Counted from the first letter of the stretch, positions 1 through 9,325 are shown. The stretch is 64,000 nt of DNA from Niastella populi (GCF_002078015.1 NZ_LWBP01000145.1:87182-151181); one strand, 5' to 3'. Notes: a model not told the origin generated them from the letters alone. Made by a program: numbers and translations.

Positions 1-2
1 TA

Positions 3-791
3 CCCGGTTTGGGTGGTGATACCTGGGCGCCTACCGCCATCGATAATTACATCAAAACCAACTTTACCGATCCTTTTAATGTTGCTGCCAAGTATAAATG
101 GGACCAGGGCGAACTCGATTTCGACAAAACCCTTACGCCGCCCAGGGAGGAAAAGATCATTCCGGTGCTGGATGCCATTAAAAAAGTGTGGATCGATAAC
201 TATGTGGCCGAAGCAGGAAAAACGTTCATGCAGAAATATATTCCCAAGTTCTTTGTGCTGGTAGGCAGCGCCAACTGGAACCTCGACGGTACCATTACCC
301 TTGGTACTGCCGAAGGCGGCCGCCGCATAGTATTGTATGTACTGAATGATTTCAGAATAAAAGGCATGCCTGGCTATGTTCAAAGCGATTCGGTGAATAT
401 AAAAATGATGTTCCATACCATCGAGCACGAGTTTGCCCACATCCTGCACCAGACGGTATTGTACCCTGAAGATTTCAGACGCATTTCCGTAGGCGGTTAT
501 ACTTCCAACTGGAACAATGTTCTGGATGCGGAGGCCAATGAAAGAGGTTTTATTACAGCATATGCGATGTCGGCCGCCGATGAGGATTTTGTGGAAATGA
601 TCTCGATAATGCTTTCGGAAGGCAAAGCCGGGTATGAAGCCATCGTGAATAATATTGCCAGCGCAGAAGCAAGAAGCAAGCTGCGCGAGAAAGAGGCTAT
701 TGTGGTGAATTATTTCAAAGATGTGTGGGGCATCAATTTCGCCAGTTTACAAACCCGCACCCGTAACTCGATCAACGCATTGATCAAATAA
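3..791 (+). CDS. substrate import-associated zinc metallohydrolase lipoprotein (5' truncated by window)
   Basis: The frame is open to the window edge, so the N-terminus and lipobox lie outside; an internal TTG at 9 is not a credible start. The key motif is HEFAH (about nt 426-440), the HExxH zinc-binding and catalytic site of a metallopeptidase-like fold. The order metallohydrolase then DUF4302 lipoprotein is typical of Bacteroidota SusC/SusD-type import loci, where this family is predicted to act at the cell surface on the imported substrate. The SusC/SusD genes would lie upstream of the window. The substrate is unknown. It is followed after 30 nt by the DUF4302 gene, probably co-transcribed. 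Confidence 0.85.
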   Translation, partial: PGLGGDTWAPTAIDNYIKTNFTDPFNVAAKYKWDQGELDFDKTLTPPREEKIIPVLDAIKKVWIDNYVAEAGKTFMQKYIPKFFVLVGSANWNLDGTITLGTAEGGRRIVLYVLNDFRIKGMPGYVQSDSVNIKMMFHTIEHEFAHILHQTVLYPEDFRRISVGGYTSNWNNVLDAEANERGFITAYAMSAADEDFVEMISIMLSEGKAGYEAIVNNIASAEARSKLREKEAIVVNYFKDVWGINFASLQTRTRNSINALIK

Positions 792-821
792 GTTATAAGT
801 TATAAGTAATAAGTTATAAGT
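792..821. repeat. heptamer repeat between stop and start codons
   Basis: Four imperfect copies of AGTTATA/AGTAATA fill the whole gap and run directly into the ATG of the next gene. This is one of many 7-8 bp intergenic repeats in the window. Confidence 0.7.
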
Positions 822-2150
822 ATGAACAAGAACCTGATATATTTCTTACTCGCTATAATAACCCTGGTTGCTTCGTGCCGCAAGGACGATGACAATGCGT
901 TTGATAAATCGCCCGATGAGCGGCTTAATGAAACGCTGCAGCAATACCAGGCGGCCCTGTCGGGCTCAACCTATGGCTGGAATGCCAACCTCACCACCGC
1001 CGATGGCGGCTCTTACCGGTTTTATTTTAGCTTCAATGAAAGCAACCGGGTTGAAATGTACAGTGATTTCGACAGCACAACCGCTACCACCATTAGGGAA
1101 AGCAGCTACCGGTTGAAGGCATTGCAGCAACCCAGTCTTATTTTCGATACGTACTCTTACATTCACATGCTCAGCGATCCGGATGGCGCAGTGAGCGGTG
1201 GAACGTATGGGCAGGGTTTGAGATCTGACTTTGAATTTGCAATAGATACCGTTACGGCAGATAGCATCAGGTTAACCGGCCGTTTTAATGGCAGCAGGCT
1301 CAGCTTACGAAAAGCGGCGCAGGGCGACCGCGCTGTGTGGGCCAGTAAACAGGTGACCAACGGGGTGGTTAATTTTCGCAACTACTGGAAGATCCACCTG
1401 TATTTCAAAAGGCTTGTTTACGCGGGCACTCAGTATGAGCTGCAGTTCGACACAACGCTTAAAAAAGTATCTGTTTCATGGATAAGCGGCGCGCAAACGA
1501 ATACTGTAACGAGAGGGTATTACTTCTGGGCCAATGGCGTTTATTTCTCAGACCCCATTGTAAACGGTTCTGCGAACATTCCCGGTTTCAGTATCACCAG
1601 TTATAATGCCGGCACCCAAACCATGAATGTAACGGTGAACGGTACCGCAGCAACGATCGGTGGGTTTACCACACCCATCAATTCCGATGTGCGAAATGCC
1701 TCCAACCGTTGGTGGCAACGAAGCGGTTCGGGTGATAATTACTGGATCTCGTTCGACGGCTGGCATGTAAATGGGGTAGACGATGCCTATAACATCAAAG
1801 CGCTGAAGAACGATACGGCCGATTTCTATTTTATATTGTATAAGGGCAATACCAATGGCGCCGATGCCTTCTTTACCATTTACCTCGACCAGGCCGAACA
1901 GGTGCTCGATGTGGAAAATGGTTCGTGGGTAACCATGAATATCAATACCTCGAACGGGCTGGCACGCTTTAATGAAATTGATTTGCGCGACCCCGCCGTG
2001 CCCTGGCCTGCAACAGGTGCCGCAGCGCAAACCCGCAGCCAGATGTACCAGCCAAACGGTTATTACTTTGTTCAAAGCAGCGCCAATACTTACGACCAGG
2101 TTAGTGTAGCCGATCCAAGAATATGGATCACGTGGTATTGGTTGTTCTGA
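822..2150 (+). CDS. DUF4302 domain lipoprotein
   Basis: The 442-residue product begins with a hydrophobic segment and the lipobox LVASC (Cys19), followed by charged KDDD residues, so it should be an exported lipoprotein. The rest is rich in aromatic and beta-strand-like segments, consistent with the DUF4302 family. In Bacteroidota these proteins are usually found beside a TonB receptor/SusD pair and the zinc metallohydrolase encoded just upstream; the biochemical role is not known. The start is fixed by the signal sequence, with no alternative Met before it. A terminator follows at 2207-2247, ending the operon. Confidence 0.8.
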   Translation: MNKNLIYFLLAIITLVASCRKDDDNAFDKSPDERLNETLQQYQAALSGSTYGWNANLTTADGGSYRFYFSFNESNRVEMYSDFDSTTATTIRESSYRLKALQQPSLIFDTYSYIHMLSDPDGAVSGGTYGQGLRSDFEFAIDTVTADSIRLTGRFNGSRLSLRKAAQGDRAVWASKQVTNGVVNFRNYWKIHLYFKRLVYAGTQYELQFDTTLKKVSVSWISGAQTNTVTRGYYFWANGVYFSDPIVNGSANIPGFSITSYNAGTQTMNVTVNGTAATIGGFTTPINSDVRNASNRWWQRSGSGDNYWISFDGWHVNGVDDAYNIKALKNDTADFYFILYKGNTNGADAFFTIYLDQAEQVLDVENGSWVTMNINTSNGLARFNEIDLRDPAVPWPATGAAAQTRSQMYQPNGYYFVQSSANTYDQVSVADPRIWITWYWLF

Positions 2151-2206
2151 CAGTTTTAAGATAACCAGGGTGAGCCGCTCCGGAAGAGCGCCCCCCTTAT
2201 AAAAAT

Positions 2207-2247
2207 AAAAAGTGGGCCTCCTGTTCAAACCGGAAGGCCCACTTTTT
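2207..2247 (+). terminator. Rho-independent terminator after the DUF4302 operon
   Basis: Stem AGTGGGCCT/AGGCCCACT with flanking A and T runs (about 13 bp in total). The A and T runs make it usable in both directions; only the + operon ends here. Confidence 0.85.
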
Positions 2248-2406
2248 ATTTATGTCAAAACGGGGCCCGGCTGTTATACCGGGGTTCCCGTTGTAGCGCG
2301 TCTCGACGCTGCTGACTGCAAATTGTGAAACGGGAAAGGATTGCTGTTTTTGTGCGCTCCCTGTATTTACTTTATCACCTTTATCAACTATATCAACTTT
2401 TCAACT

Positions 2407-3420
2407 TCAGATCCTGACAGTCCCCTTCTTCTCCTTATTCTTCTCTTTATTCTTTTTTTCGTCCTTGTTCATGTTGATGTTCAGGTTGTGGCCGATGGTT
2501 ATTTGTCCGAAGTCTGACTTTATTTTCATGGCTGTACTGCCGCTGCCCGATTTGCCAAGGTAGCGTTTGTTGAACTTCGGTCCATGTTGTTCTTTATCTT
2601 CCTTTTCTTCCTTTATTTCTATGTTCGATTTGTTATGGAAGTCGCCAAAATGCGTGCTGATATCAACGTTGGCCGAGATGTTTGTATTTACATCGAGATA
2701 AAGATGCGAAAAGCTGTTCTTTACGGTAAGGGTTTTCGTATTGTTATCAACTCCCAGTTTGGCTACATCGCAATATTCGAACACTGCATTCACCGCACCA
2801 TCGAGATTGTCGATAGCCGCCTTTGAAAATTTGACCACCAGGCTGCCGTTGTTGATGCTGCCGATGGTTCCCTTTCCAAATTCAATACGCACCTGTTTTA
2901 CATTGCTCAGTTTGCCGGCGGTAAGGCTGCCGAATTTGCTTTCGAGGGTAACCTCGCCCTGGTAGTCGCCTATGCTGGTAGGGCCAAAATCGTTCTTTGC
3001 GTACAAAGGATTGCGGGCGGGAATGAACACTTCATAGTCTATGTGAAATCCCTGTTTTTCACCCTTGCTCCATTTGGGATCTTTCTTTTTATCGAATTTT
3101 GTTTTGAAATATACGCCGTCGTTGTTTTTACCATCCTCGATGGTAATGTGGTCGAGGATGGCCTGTGCCTTTTCATCAGTGTTGGCTTCGGCGGTAATGA
3201 TAACGGTTGCTTTCACTTCATTTCTGTCCCAGGTATTTATTTTTAATTCGCCAAACTGGTTTGTGAAAGAGATTTTATCACTGTTGCTTACGTTATAGGA
3301 TTTGGTGTACGTTTTCTTTTTTTCCACCAACGGGTCTCCGGCTATGGCCTGCGCCGATGTCAACACGCAGGCAATAAATAAAGCGAACCTATATTTTGCT
3401 AAAGATAGTGTCATGTTCAT
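2407..3420 (-). CDS. DUF4097-like secreted adhesin-type protein
   Basis: The 337-residue product has a signal peptide ending near AQAIAG, then repeated strand-rich segments with Gly/Asn turns that resemble the right-handed beta-helix of the DUF4097/putative auto-transporter adhesin families. The C-terminus is very Lys/Glu-rich (about residues 315-337). It is the last gene of an operon with an ECF sigma factor and an anti-sigma-like protein and overlaps the latter by 32 nt. Two in-frame ATGs (3420 and 3414) are possible starts. In such operons DUF4097 proteins are thought to take part in envelope sensing; here that is inference. Confidence 0.65.
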   Translation of the reverse strand: MNMTLSLAKYRFALFIACVLTSAQAIAGDPLVEKKKTYTKSYNVSNSDKISFTNQFGELKINTWDRNEVKATVIITAEANTDEKAQAILDHITIEDGKNNDGVYFKTKFDKKKDPKWSKGEKQGFHIDYEVFIPARNPLYAKNDFGPTSIGDYQGEVTLESKFGSLTAGKLSNVKQVRIEFGKGTIGSINNGSLVVKFSKAAIDNLDGAVNAVFEYCDVAKLGVDNNTKTLTVKNSFSHLYLDVNTNISANVDISTHFGDFHNKSNIEIKEEKEDKEQHGPKFNKRYLGKSGSGSTAMKIKSDFGQITIGHNLNINMNKDEKKNKEKNKEKKGTVRI

Positions 3421-4015
3421 TACTTTTTGATGCTTTGATTTGGTTGATGATGCTTAATTGCTGATTGAGGATCTCAGTCTGCAGCCGAAGGTTCTCAATC
3501 ATGGCTTCCAGTAATTGTTCGCGGTTAGGGTTTTCAGGTAATTCTTTTTTCAACGCGTTGTAAGAACTGTCCAGTTTATTGATATCCGCAACAAACATTT
3601 TATACAGGTTAGGATTTACTTTTTCTATTTCTTTCAGTTCATTTTGTCGTTGTTCAATGAGCCGGGTGAATTGAACTACTTCTTTTGCATAACCGGGGTT
3701 TATCTCTTTCAGCAACTTGTCGTTTACAGCAGGGCTGTTTTGTTGGGGCGGGGTAACGGCCACCGGGTTATTACCCGGGCGGTTATTCAACAGCGAATAG
3801 ATGCCTATACCGGCGAGGATCAGAATGGCTGCGGCGGCTGTCCACCGTAAAATTCTCAGCATGCTGATGATGCCGCCCTGCGACGTTTGTTTTTGTTCGG
3901 TTTTTTCTTTAGCGGTCAGTTCCTGTTCCAGGTTCTTCCAAACCCTTTCACCGGGCTCATCCGTATCGAACTGGTTGCGGTTGTCGCGCATAAATTGTTC
4001 AAGACCCTTGCTCAT
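3389..4015 (-). CDS. membrane-anchored anti-sigma-factor-like protein
   Basis: The product of 208 residues has a charged cytoplasmic N-terminus (about 1-48), one transmembrane helix (WTAAAAILILAGIGIYSLL, about 52-70), and a long alpha-helical, probably coiled-coil C-terminus. This topology, and its position directly downstream of the sigma gene, suggest an anti-sigma factor. It lacks a recognisable zinc-binding anti-sigma HxxxCxxC motif. ATG 4015 is preferred over the upstream TTG at 4021: AAGGAG (4023-4028) sits 7 nt before it, and only 2 nt separate it from the sigma stop. It overlaps the DUF4097-like gene at its 3' end. Confidence 0.65.
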   Translation of the reverse strand: MSKGLEQFMRDNRNQFDTDEPGERVWKNLEQELTAKEKTEQKQTSQGGIISMLRILRWTAAAAILILAGIGIYSLLNNRPGNNPVAVTPPQQNSPAVNDKLLKEINPGYAKEVVQFTRLIEQRQNELKEIEKVNPNLYKMFVADINKLDSSYNALKKELPENPNREQLLEAMIENLRLQTEILNQQLSIINQIKASKSNEHDTIFSKI

Positions 4016-4017
4016 AT

Positions 4018-4569
4018 TCAAACTCCTTGTTTTAAAAAAGTCAGCAGTTTTTGTTTGGCGCGCACGTACTGGGTACGTACAGTGTTATGAGAAATATTTA
4101 GTATCTGAGATATTTCTTCATGATCGTAACCTTCCAGCAGGTACAGGCTCAGTACGGTCCTGTAGCCATCGGGCAGCCGGCTGATCATTTTTTTCACTTC
4201 TTCCACTTTGTACTGTATATCTTCCTCGCTTACCGTTTCTTCTTCAGTTACCGCCTGTAATTCGGTGCTTTCAATGTCAGTCAGGTCATTCCGCCGTTTA
4301 CGCAGAATGTTGATCGATTTATTGATGACGATCTTTTTCAGCCAGGCGCCAAAAGTGCTTCGGTAATGGAAATCGTGAAGGGAGCGAAATGCGTCAAGGA
4401 ACGATTCCTGCAGCACATCCTCTGCGTCGGCTGTATTGTTTACGATACGTAAACTGGTGTTATACATAGCTTTGGAATATTTCCGGTACAATAGCTGATA
4501 ACAATGGGCGTCGCCCCGTTTACAGCCTTCTACCAGTTCATCCCGGATGATGTTTGCAGTCAGCTCCAA
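4018..4569 (-). CDS. ECF-type RNA polymerase sigma factor
   Basis: The 183-residue product has only sigma regions 2 and 4, as expected for an ECF (sigma-70 group 4) factor. Region 2 includes ADAEDVLQESFLDAF, which binds core enzyme and the -10 element. Region 4 is the helix-turn-helix around YDHEEISQILNISHNTVRTQ, which reads the -35 element. It is the first gene of a three-gene minus-strand operon with the anti-sigma-like and DUF4097-like proteins. The target promoters are not visible; autoregulation is common for such modules, but no duplicated motif was recognised upstream. Confidence 0.92.
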   Translation of the reverse strand: MELTANIIRDELVEGCKRGDAHCYQLLYRKYSKAMYNTSLRIVNNTADAEDVLQESFLDAFRSLHDFHYRSTFGAWLKKIVINKSINILRKRRNDLTDIESTELQAVTEEETVSEEDIQYKVEEVKKMISRLPDGYRTVLSLYLLEGYDHEEISQILNISHNTVRTQYVRAKQKLLTFLKQGV

Positions 4570-4639
4570 AATGATCTGTTTAGGTTGTTTTATATAGAGA
4601 CATGGGTAAGATCATGATGTTGCATGGCTCGCGATATTT

Positions 4640-4794
4640 GTTTGTAGTTTATGGTTTGTGGTTTGTGGTTCCTGCCGCGCTTTGGAGCGATTGCTAAATT
4701 TTTAAAGCTCTAAAAATCAGGAGGAAGACAGGCTCCGGATTATCGGGCGGGTGCACATAAAATAACCACAAACCACAAACTACAAACCACAAAC
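4640..4794. repeat. intergenic inverted-arm heptamer repeat (GTTTGTG family)
   Basis: A 31-nt arm of GTTTGTG-type heptamers (4640-4670) is mirrored by an inverted arm (4764-4794) with about 4 mismatches, around a 93-nt GC-richer spacer. A second member of the same family lies at 6926-7058. Confidence 0.8.
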
Positions 4795-4835
4795 TTGTCT
4801 TACTTTTAGCTTAATATCGAAAAATCAGTTTAGTC

Positions 4836-6020
4836 ATGGGTATCAGAACCGATTTGTTCACCAGCCCGGATTACTTCTTACTGGATGAGTTATTGACCGA
4901 CGAACAGAAACTTGTCAGAGAATCCGTTCGTAATTACGTAAAAAAAGAGATTTCGCCCATCATTGAAGATTTTGCTCAAAAAGCGGAATTCCCCGAGCAG
5001 GTTGTACTGCAATTGGGGGAGTTGGGGTGCTTCGGCCCAACCATACCGGTTGAATACGGTGGGGGTGGACTGGATTACATCAGCTACGGTTTAATGATGC
5101 AGGAACTGGAGCGCGGCGATAGCGGCATACGGTCTACGGCCTCGGTACAGGGGTCGCTGGTAATGTATCCCATTTATGAATACGGCAGCGAGGACCAGCG
5201 GCGCAAATACCTGCCCAAACTGGCCAATGGCGAGTGGCTGGGTTGTTTCGGCTTAACCGAACCCGATCATGGGTCAGACCCCGGCAGCATGACCACGCAT
5301 TTTACCGATGCCGGCGATCATGTAATACTCAATGGAGCCAAAATGTGGATCAGCAATGCGCCTTATGCAAAGGTTGCCGTCGTTTGGGCAAAGGATGAAC
5401 AGGGCGAGGTGCGCGGCCTGATCGTGGAACGCGGCATGAAAGGGTTTACGGCGCCGCTCACCCATAACAAATGGAGCCTGCGGGCTTCCGCCACCGGTGA
5501 GCTGGTATTCGACAACGTAAAGGTGCCAAAGGAGAATATCCTGCCCAATGTAAAAGGGCTGAAAGGCCCGTTGAGCTGTTTAACCAGGGCGCGCTATGGT
5601 ATTGCCTGGGGTGTAGTGGGGGCGGCTATGGATTGTTATGATACCGCCCTGCGGTACTCGAAAGAAAGAATTCAGTTCGATAAACCCATCGGCGGTTTTC
5701 AATTGCAGCAAAAAAAGCTGGCCGAAATGATCACCGAGATCACCAAGGCGCAGTTGCTGAACTGGCGCCTGGGTGTTTTGATGAATGATGAGAAAGCCAC
5801 ACCGCAGCAGGTAAGCATGGCCAAACGCAATGGCTGCGAAATAGCGGCGTCTATTGCGCGGGAAGCGCGGCAGATCATGGGCGGCGCCGGCATCACCGGC
5901 GAATACTCCATTATGCGGCATATGATGAATATTGAAAGTGTTATTACCTACGAAGGCACACATGACATACATTTGCTGATCACCGGTATGGATGTTACCG
6001 GTTTCAATGCTTTTAAATAA
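4836..6020 (+). CDS. glutaryl-CoA dehydrogenase-type acyl-CoA dehydrogenase
   Basis: The 394-residue FAD enzyme has the full acyl-CoA dehydrogenase fold. The C-terminal YEGTHDIH (Tyr372, Glu373) is the signature of glutaryl-CoA dehydrogenase and carries the catalytic Glu. The segment SGIRSTASVQGSLVMYPI matches the substrate-binding Arg region of GCDH. It is predicted to convert glutaryl-CoA to crotonyl-CoA in lysine/tryptophan breakdown; a related short-chain substrate cannot be excluded. It is followed after 11 nt by aroK and then a DUF423 gene in a tight same-strand run, although the three functions are unrelated. Confidence 0.9.
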   Translation: MGIRTDLFTSPDYFLLDELLTDEQKLVRESVRNYVKKEISPIIEDFAQKAEFPEQVVLQLGELGCFGPTIPVEYGGGGLDYISYGLMMQELERGDSGIRSTASVQGSLVMYPIYEYGSEDQRRKYLPKLANGEWLGCFGLTEPDHGSDPGSMTTHFTDAGDHVILNGAKMWISNAPYAKVAVVWAKDEQGEVRGLIVERGMKGFTAPLTHNKWSLRASATGELVFDNVKVPKENILPNVKGLKGPLSCLTRARYGIAWGVVGAAMDCYDTALRYSKERIQFDKPIGGFQLQQKKLAEMITEITKAQLLNWRLGVLMNDEKATPQQVSMAKRNGCEIAASIAREARQIMGGAGITGEYSIMRHMMNIESVITYEGTHDIHLLITGMDVTGFNAFK

Positions 6021-6031
6021 CTTGCGACGTA

Positions 6032-6541
6032 ATGAGGATATTTTTGATCGGTTTCATGGGTTCCGGAAAAACGCATTGGGGCAAACAGGTTGCGCAAAAG
6101 CTGAGTTTACCATTCTATGACCTCGATGAAGTGATCGTAGAGGAAGAAAAGCGAAGCATTCCCGAAATATTTGGCGAGTCTGGTGAAGAATACTTTCGTA
6201 ATAAAGAAAAAGATGTGCTGGAGAAGATCGTCGATGAGAATACCAATATGGTGCTTTCGTGCGGCGGCGGCACGCCCTGCTTTTTCAACAATATCGAATT
6301 CATGAAAAAGTATGGTACGGTGGTATGGCTCAATACCCAGGTTGATGTGCTGTTGCACCGCCTGATGAAAGAGCGTTTACAACGGCCATTACTGAAAGAT
6401 ATCCAGGACGAAGACCTGAAGCATTACATCATTCGTAAACTGAACGAACGCCGGATGTATTATGAACAGGCGGATGTAATTATCAATAAGGAAGATGCCA
6501 TATCTATGAACGACTTTATTCAAACCGTTTTACATGCATAA
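6032..6541 (+). CDS. aroK: shikimate kinase
   Basis: The 169-residue P-loop kinase phosphorylates shikimate to shikimate-3-phosphate. Walker A is GFMGSGKT (residues 7-14). The shikimate-binding residues are present: Asp32 in DLDEVI, Arg56 in YFRNKE, and GGGTP at 78-82. Length is normal for AroK. It is separated from the main aro cluster (44-54.6 kb) by 38 kb, so it would escape the attenuator described there. The 3' end overlaps the DUF423 start by 8 nt, suggesting translational coupling. Confidence 0.93.
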   Translation: MRIFLIGFMGSGKTHWGKQVAQKLSLPFYDLDEVIVEEEKRSIPEIFGESGEEYFRNKEKDVLEKIVDENTNMVLSCGGGTPCFFNNIEFMKKYGTVVWLNTQVDVLLHRLMKERLQRPLLKDIQDEDLKHYIIRKLNERRMYYEQADVIINKEDAISMNDFIQTVLHA

Positions 6542-6923
6542 AGGTTTTCTGCAAACGGCCGCCATTCTGGGCGCACTGGCCGTAGCTCTCGGCGCTTTTG
6601 GCGCACATGGATTAAAGAAAATTGTTCCCCCCGAAACCGTCACTACTTTTGAAACCGGGGTGCGCTATCAATTCTACCATGTATTTGCATTATTGGCCGT
6701 TGCCATCCTGTTTGGAAACTTCCCCGGGAAGCATCTCCAGTACGCAGGGATCTGCTTTATTGTTGGCATTATACTTTTCTCCGGTTCTTTATACATTCTC
6801 ACCATGTTGCAGGCCACCAAAACCGTTGGCATGCGTGGTATAGGCGCGGTTACACCAATTGGGGGATTGTTCTTTATTATAGGATGGATCTTCCTGTTCC
6901 TGGCTGTATTGAGGAAGGCGTAA
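6534..6923 (+). CDS. DUF423 small integral membrane protein
   Basis: The 129-residue product has four predicted transmembrane helices. The N-terminal LGALAVALGAFGAHGLK and the ETGVRYQFYHVFALL segment are the family signature of DUF423 (YgdD-like) inner-membrane proteins. Function is unknown. It overlaps the aroK stop and probably shares its transcript. There is no signal peptide cleavage site; the first helix is likely a membrane anchor. Confidence 0.85.
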   Translation: MHKGFLQTAAILGALAVALGAFGAHGLKKIVPPETVTTFETGVRYQFYHVFALLAVAILFGNFPGKHLQYAGICFIVGIILFSGSLYILTMLQATKTVGMRGIGAVTPIGGLFFIIGWIFLFLAVLRKA

Positions 6924-6925
6924 GC

Positions 6926-7058
6926 AGTTTGTTATTTGTAGTTTGTGGTTTGTTGTTGCTGGCGCGCTTTGGATCTCCTTTCCCGATTTACACTGCCTGA
7001 AATTTATCGGGGTTCGCGCGTATAAAGAACCACAAACAACAAAACATAAACCACAAAC
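6926..7058. repeat. intergenic inverted-arm heptamer repeat (GTTTGTG family)
   Basis: Left arm of GTTTGTGG-type units (about 6926-6959) and inverted right arm of AACCACAAAC-type units (about 7026-7058). The spacer shares GCGCGCTTTGGA-like sequence with the copy at 4640-4794. Confidence 0.7.
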
Positions 7059-9044
7059 CTACAACGGAGCTTCGAACGTCAGCACACAATTCAGTTCCGA
7101 TTCTATTTTAAATGAACCGTCGATGCTTTCCATCCGGCGGCGCATATTGCTGAGGCCGTTGCCGAACCGGCGTAATTTATCGGCATCGATGCCTACGCCA
7201 TTATCGCTCACTTTTATCATTAGCCATTTGTCGCTGGTTGAAATAATGATCTGTATTTGCGAAGCCTGGGAATGCTTCATGGCATTGTTGAGCGCTTCTT
7301 TTATACTCAGGAAGATATTCCTTCTTTTTTCGCCACTCACTTCCGCCTGCGGTATAAGTGCGGGCAACTGCACTTTGCACTCAATAGGCGTGCTATCGAA
7401 ATACTCTATCGCATGCGCTCTGATGTAAGCGATCAGGCTTTCCAACGTGTCGTTGCTACTTTTCATGGTCCAGATGATGGTGTTCATCTTGCCCAATAAT
7501 TCATTCGCCGAGTTGGAGATCTTTTCCAGTTCGGGCACTACTTCGCCTTTCAATCTGCTTTTCATGATCTCGCTCATAAGCCTGATGGCCGTTACGCCCG
7601 AACCCAGTTCGTCGTGCATATCGGCCGAAATGCGGTTGCGCTCTTCCTGTTTGGCCGCCATTACGGCCATTTGTTTATCGAATTCTTTCCGTTCGTTTTC
7701 CAGTTTCAGGCGTTCGCGTTCTTTTACCCGTTCAATGATATCGCGCCGGTTTTTATACGCCAGTCCCGACAGGAAAAAACCCAGTTCCAGCACCAGGCCG
7801 ATCTCATAATAAAAAAGCGCCCGGTTAAAGATGGAAGTGATATTGTTTTCGACCAGCTTCCAGCCGGTGATGATGATGATATAGGAAATAACGGCAAAAA
7901 TGATGAGGGCCGCATTGCCTGCCGCCAGGTAATTGAGCAGGGTATTTTTCTTTTTAATACTGTAGATGATAAAGAACATTCCTGTTAAAAAGAATACCTG
8001 TTTGATGATAAAGTTTTCCATGATGTTCAGCATAATGTACTTGTCGGTAAGAAAGTACACGATGGAGAACACAATGCTGGCGCCGATCAGCAGCAGCGAA
8101 AAGAAATGCAGGAATTTATCGAGCAGCGGGTATTGCTCCCTGCTGTTGATGAACTTTCGCATGAAGATCTGGTACAACACCACGCTGCCCGTCATGATCA
8201 TGAAATCGAGATACTCCTCATAAAAATAGTTAAAGGGAGTAGCGCTGTAGTTGAGGTATGATTTCAGGAAAAGCAGGGAACAGGTAAGGAAGGTGTAGCC
8301 CGCATAAAAAATGAATTCCTTGTTGCGGCTCTGGATATAAACAGCCAGCGAATAAAAGATCATGAACAGCAATACACCCGATACCGTGTAAGTGAACACA
8401 TCGAGCAACGAATCGCGGTTGCGTTGCGCTATACCCCATTGCTCGAGGTAATCGTGCCTGATAATGCGGGGAATAAGGGAATTTATATTGGTGCGCACAA
8501 AGTTGAACCGGCAAAAATAGGTGGCCGTTTCATGCGGCTGCACAGTGATCTGTTTAACGCCGTCATACCGTTCATCGGTAGTAAGACTGTCGGGCATGTG
8601 CGCAAAAGTGCCTGCTATATTGTCGGGATTGGCTTTGAACAACGTTACCTTGCGGCAAAACGAACCGGGAATAAAGCATACGGTAATGGCCGTATCGTCG
8701 GTATTCTTCAGCATGAATTGTAAAAAACAATCCCGTTCGATCAGTTTGCCCGGCAGGTCGTGCGGCAGGTAATTGCCGGGATTCTGCTTATAGGGCAGGT
8801 TAAAAATATCCGCATCGGGGATCTGCTGTTTGGGTTGTGCCGTAAACAGGGAATGTTTGCCAATGGCTTTTTGATAGCGGATAGCCGCTACATCCACGAT
8901 ATTCGAATCGGCCCATTGTGCATAACTATTACAGGCCAAACCCAAAAGCAGGATATAAAAAAATGTATGTTTGATGACCTTGTAATAAGGATGACGGCGA
9001 GTAGCGTTGGCAGATACAAATCGAGGATGGCTTTTACTGGTCAT
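7059..9044 (-). CDS. 7TMR-DISM sensor histidine kinase (HisKA_3 type)
   Basis: The 661-residue product has a signal/anchor near residues 25-42, an extracytoplasmic DISM-type sensory domain (to about 210), seven transmembrane helices (about 215-420), a short coiled coil, then a HisKA_3 dimerisation domain and an HATPase. The phospho-acceptor is His477 in HDELGSG; the ATPase motifs EALNNAMKH (N box, about 584-592) and DNGVGID (about 614) are intact. HisKA_3 kinases normally pair with LuxR/NarL-type response regulators, but none is adjacent, so the partner is elsewhere. It is divergent from ftsK. Confidence 0.88.
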   Translation of the reverse strand: MTSKSHPRFVSANATRRHPYYKVIKHTFFYILLLGLACNSYAQWADSNIVDVAAIRYQKAIGKHSLFTAQPKQQIPDADIFNLPYKQNPGNYLPHDLPGKLIERDCFLQFMLKNTDDTAITVCFIPGSFCRKVTLFKANPDNIAGTFAHMPDSLTTDERYDGVKQITVQPHETATYFCRFNFVRTNINSLIPRIIRHDYLEQWGIAQRNRDSLLDVFTYTVSGVLLFMIFYSLAVYIQSRNKEFIFYAGYTFLTCSLLFLKSYLNYSATPFNYFYEEYLDFMIMTGSVVLYQIFMRKFINSREQYPLLDKFLHFFSLLLIGASIVFSIVYFLTDKYIMLNIMENFIIKQVFFLTGMFFIIYSIKKKNTLLNYLAAGNAALIIFAVISYIIIITGWKLVENNITSIFNRALFYYEIGLVLELGFFLSGLAYKNRRDIIERVKERERLKLENERKEFDKQMAVMAAKQEERNRISADMHDELGSGVTAIRLMSEIMKSRLKGEVVPELEKISNSANELLGKMNTIIWTMKSSNDTLESLIAYIRAHAIEYFDSTPIECKVQLPALIPQAEVSGEKRRNIFLSIKEALNNAMKHSQASQIQIIISTSDKWLMIKVSDNGVGIDADKLRRFGNGLSNMRRRMESIDGSFKIESELNCVLTFEAPL

Positions 9045-9140
9045 ATTTTGTCCCGGTGTTGCACAGGGGAGAGTTAGTTTCGAAGTTGAAAATTACAACA
9101 AATAAGGGAAACCGTTTAATACGGGGCGTTACCAGTTTGA

Positions 9141-9239
9141 AGGAACCCGGTACCGGTTACCGGGAATACAGGTTTCAGGTGTAAGTACAATCAGCGATCC
9201 CGGTTTTAGTGCTGGCAGCCGGAACCCGGAACCCGGCAA
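9141..9239. repeat. intergenic repeat, GGTTACCG/GGAACCCG family
   Basis: GGAACCCGGTACCGGTTACC-type units at about 9141-9164 and GCCGGAACCCGGAACCCGG at about 9220-9238, around a spacer. The same 7-bp family recurs near 45.05, 58.4 and 61.1 kb. It lies between the divergent kinase and ftsK genes. Confidence 0.6.
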
Positions 9240-9325
9240 TGATATACTGCTAAACAAAAGTTAACATATGCAGCGTGCTTTTTTACCTTCTTCTCACACC
9301 CTTCTCCCTTATACCCTAAACTACT

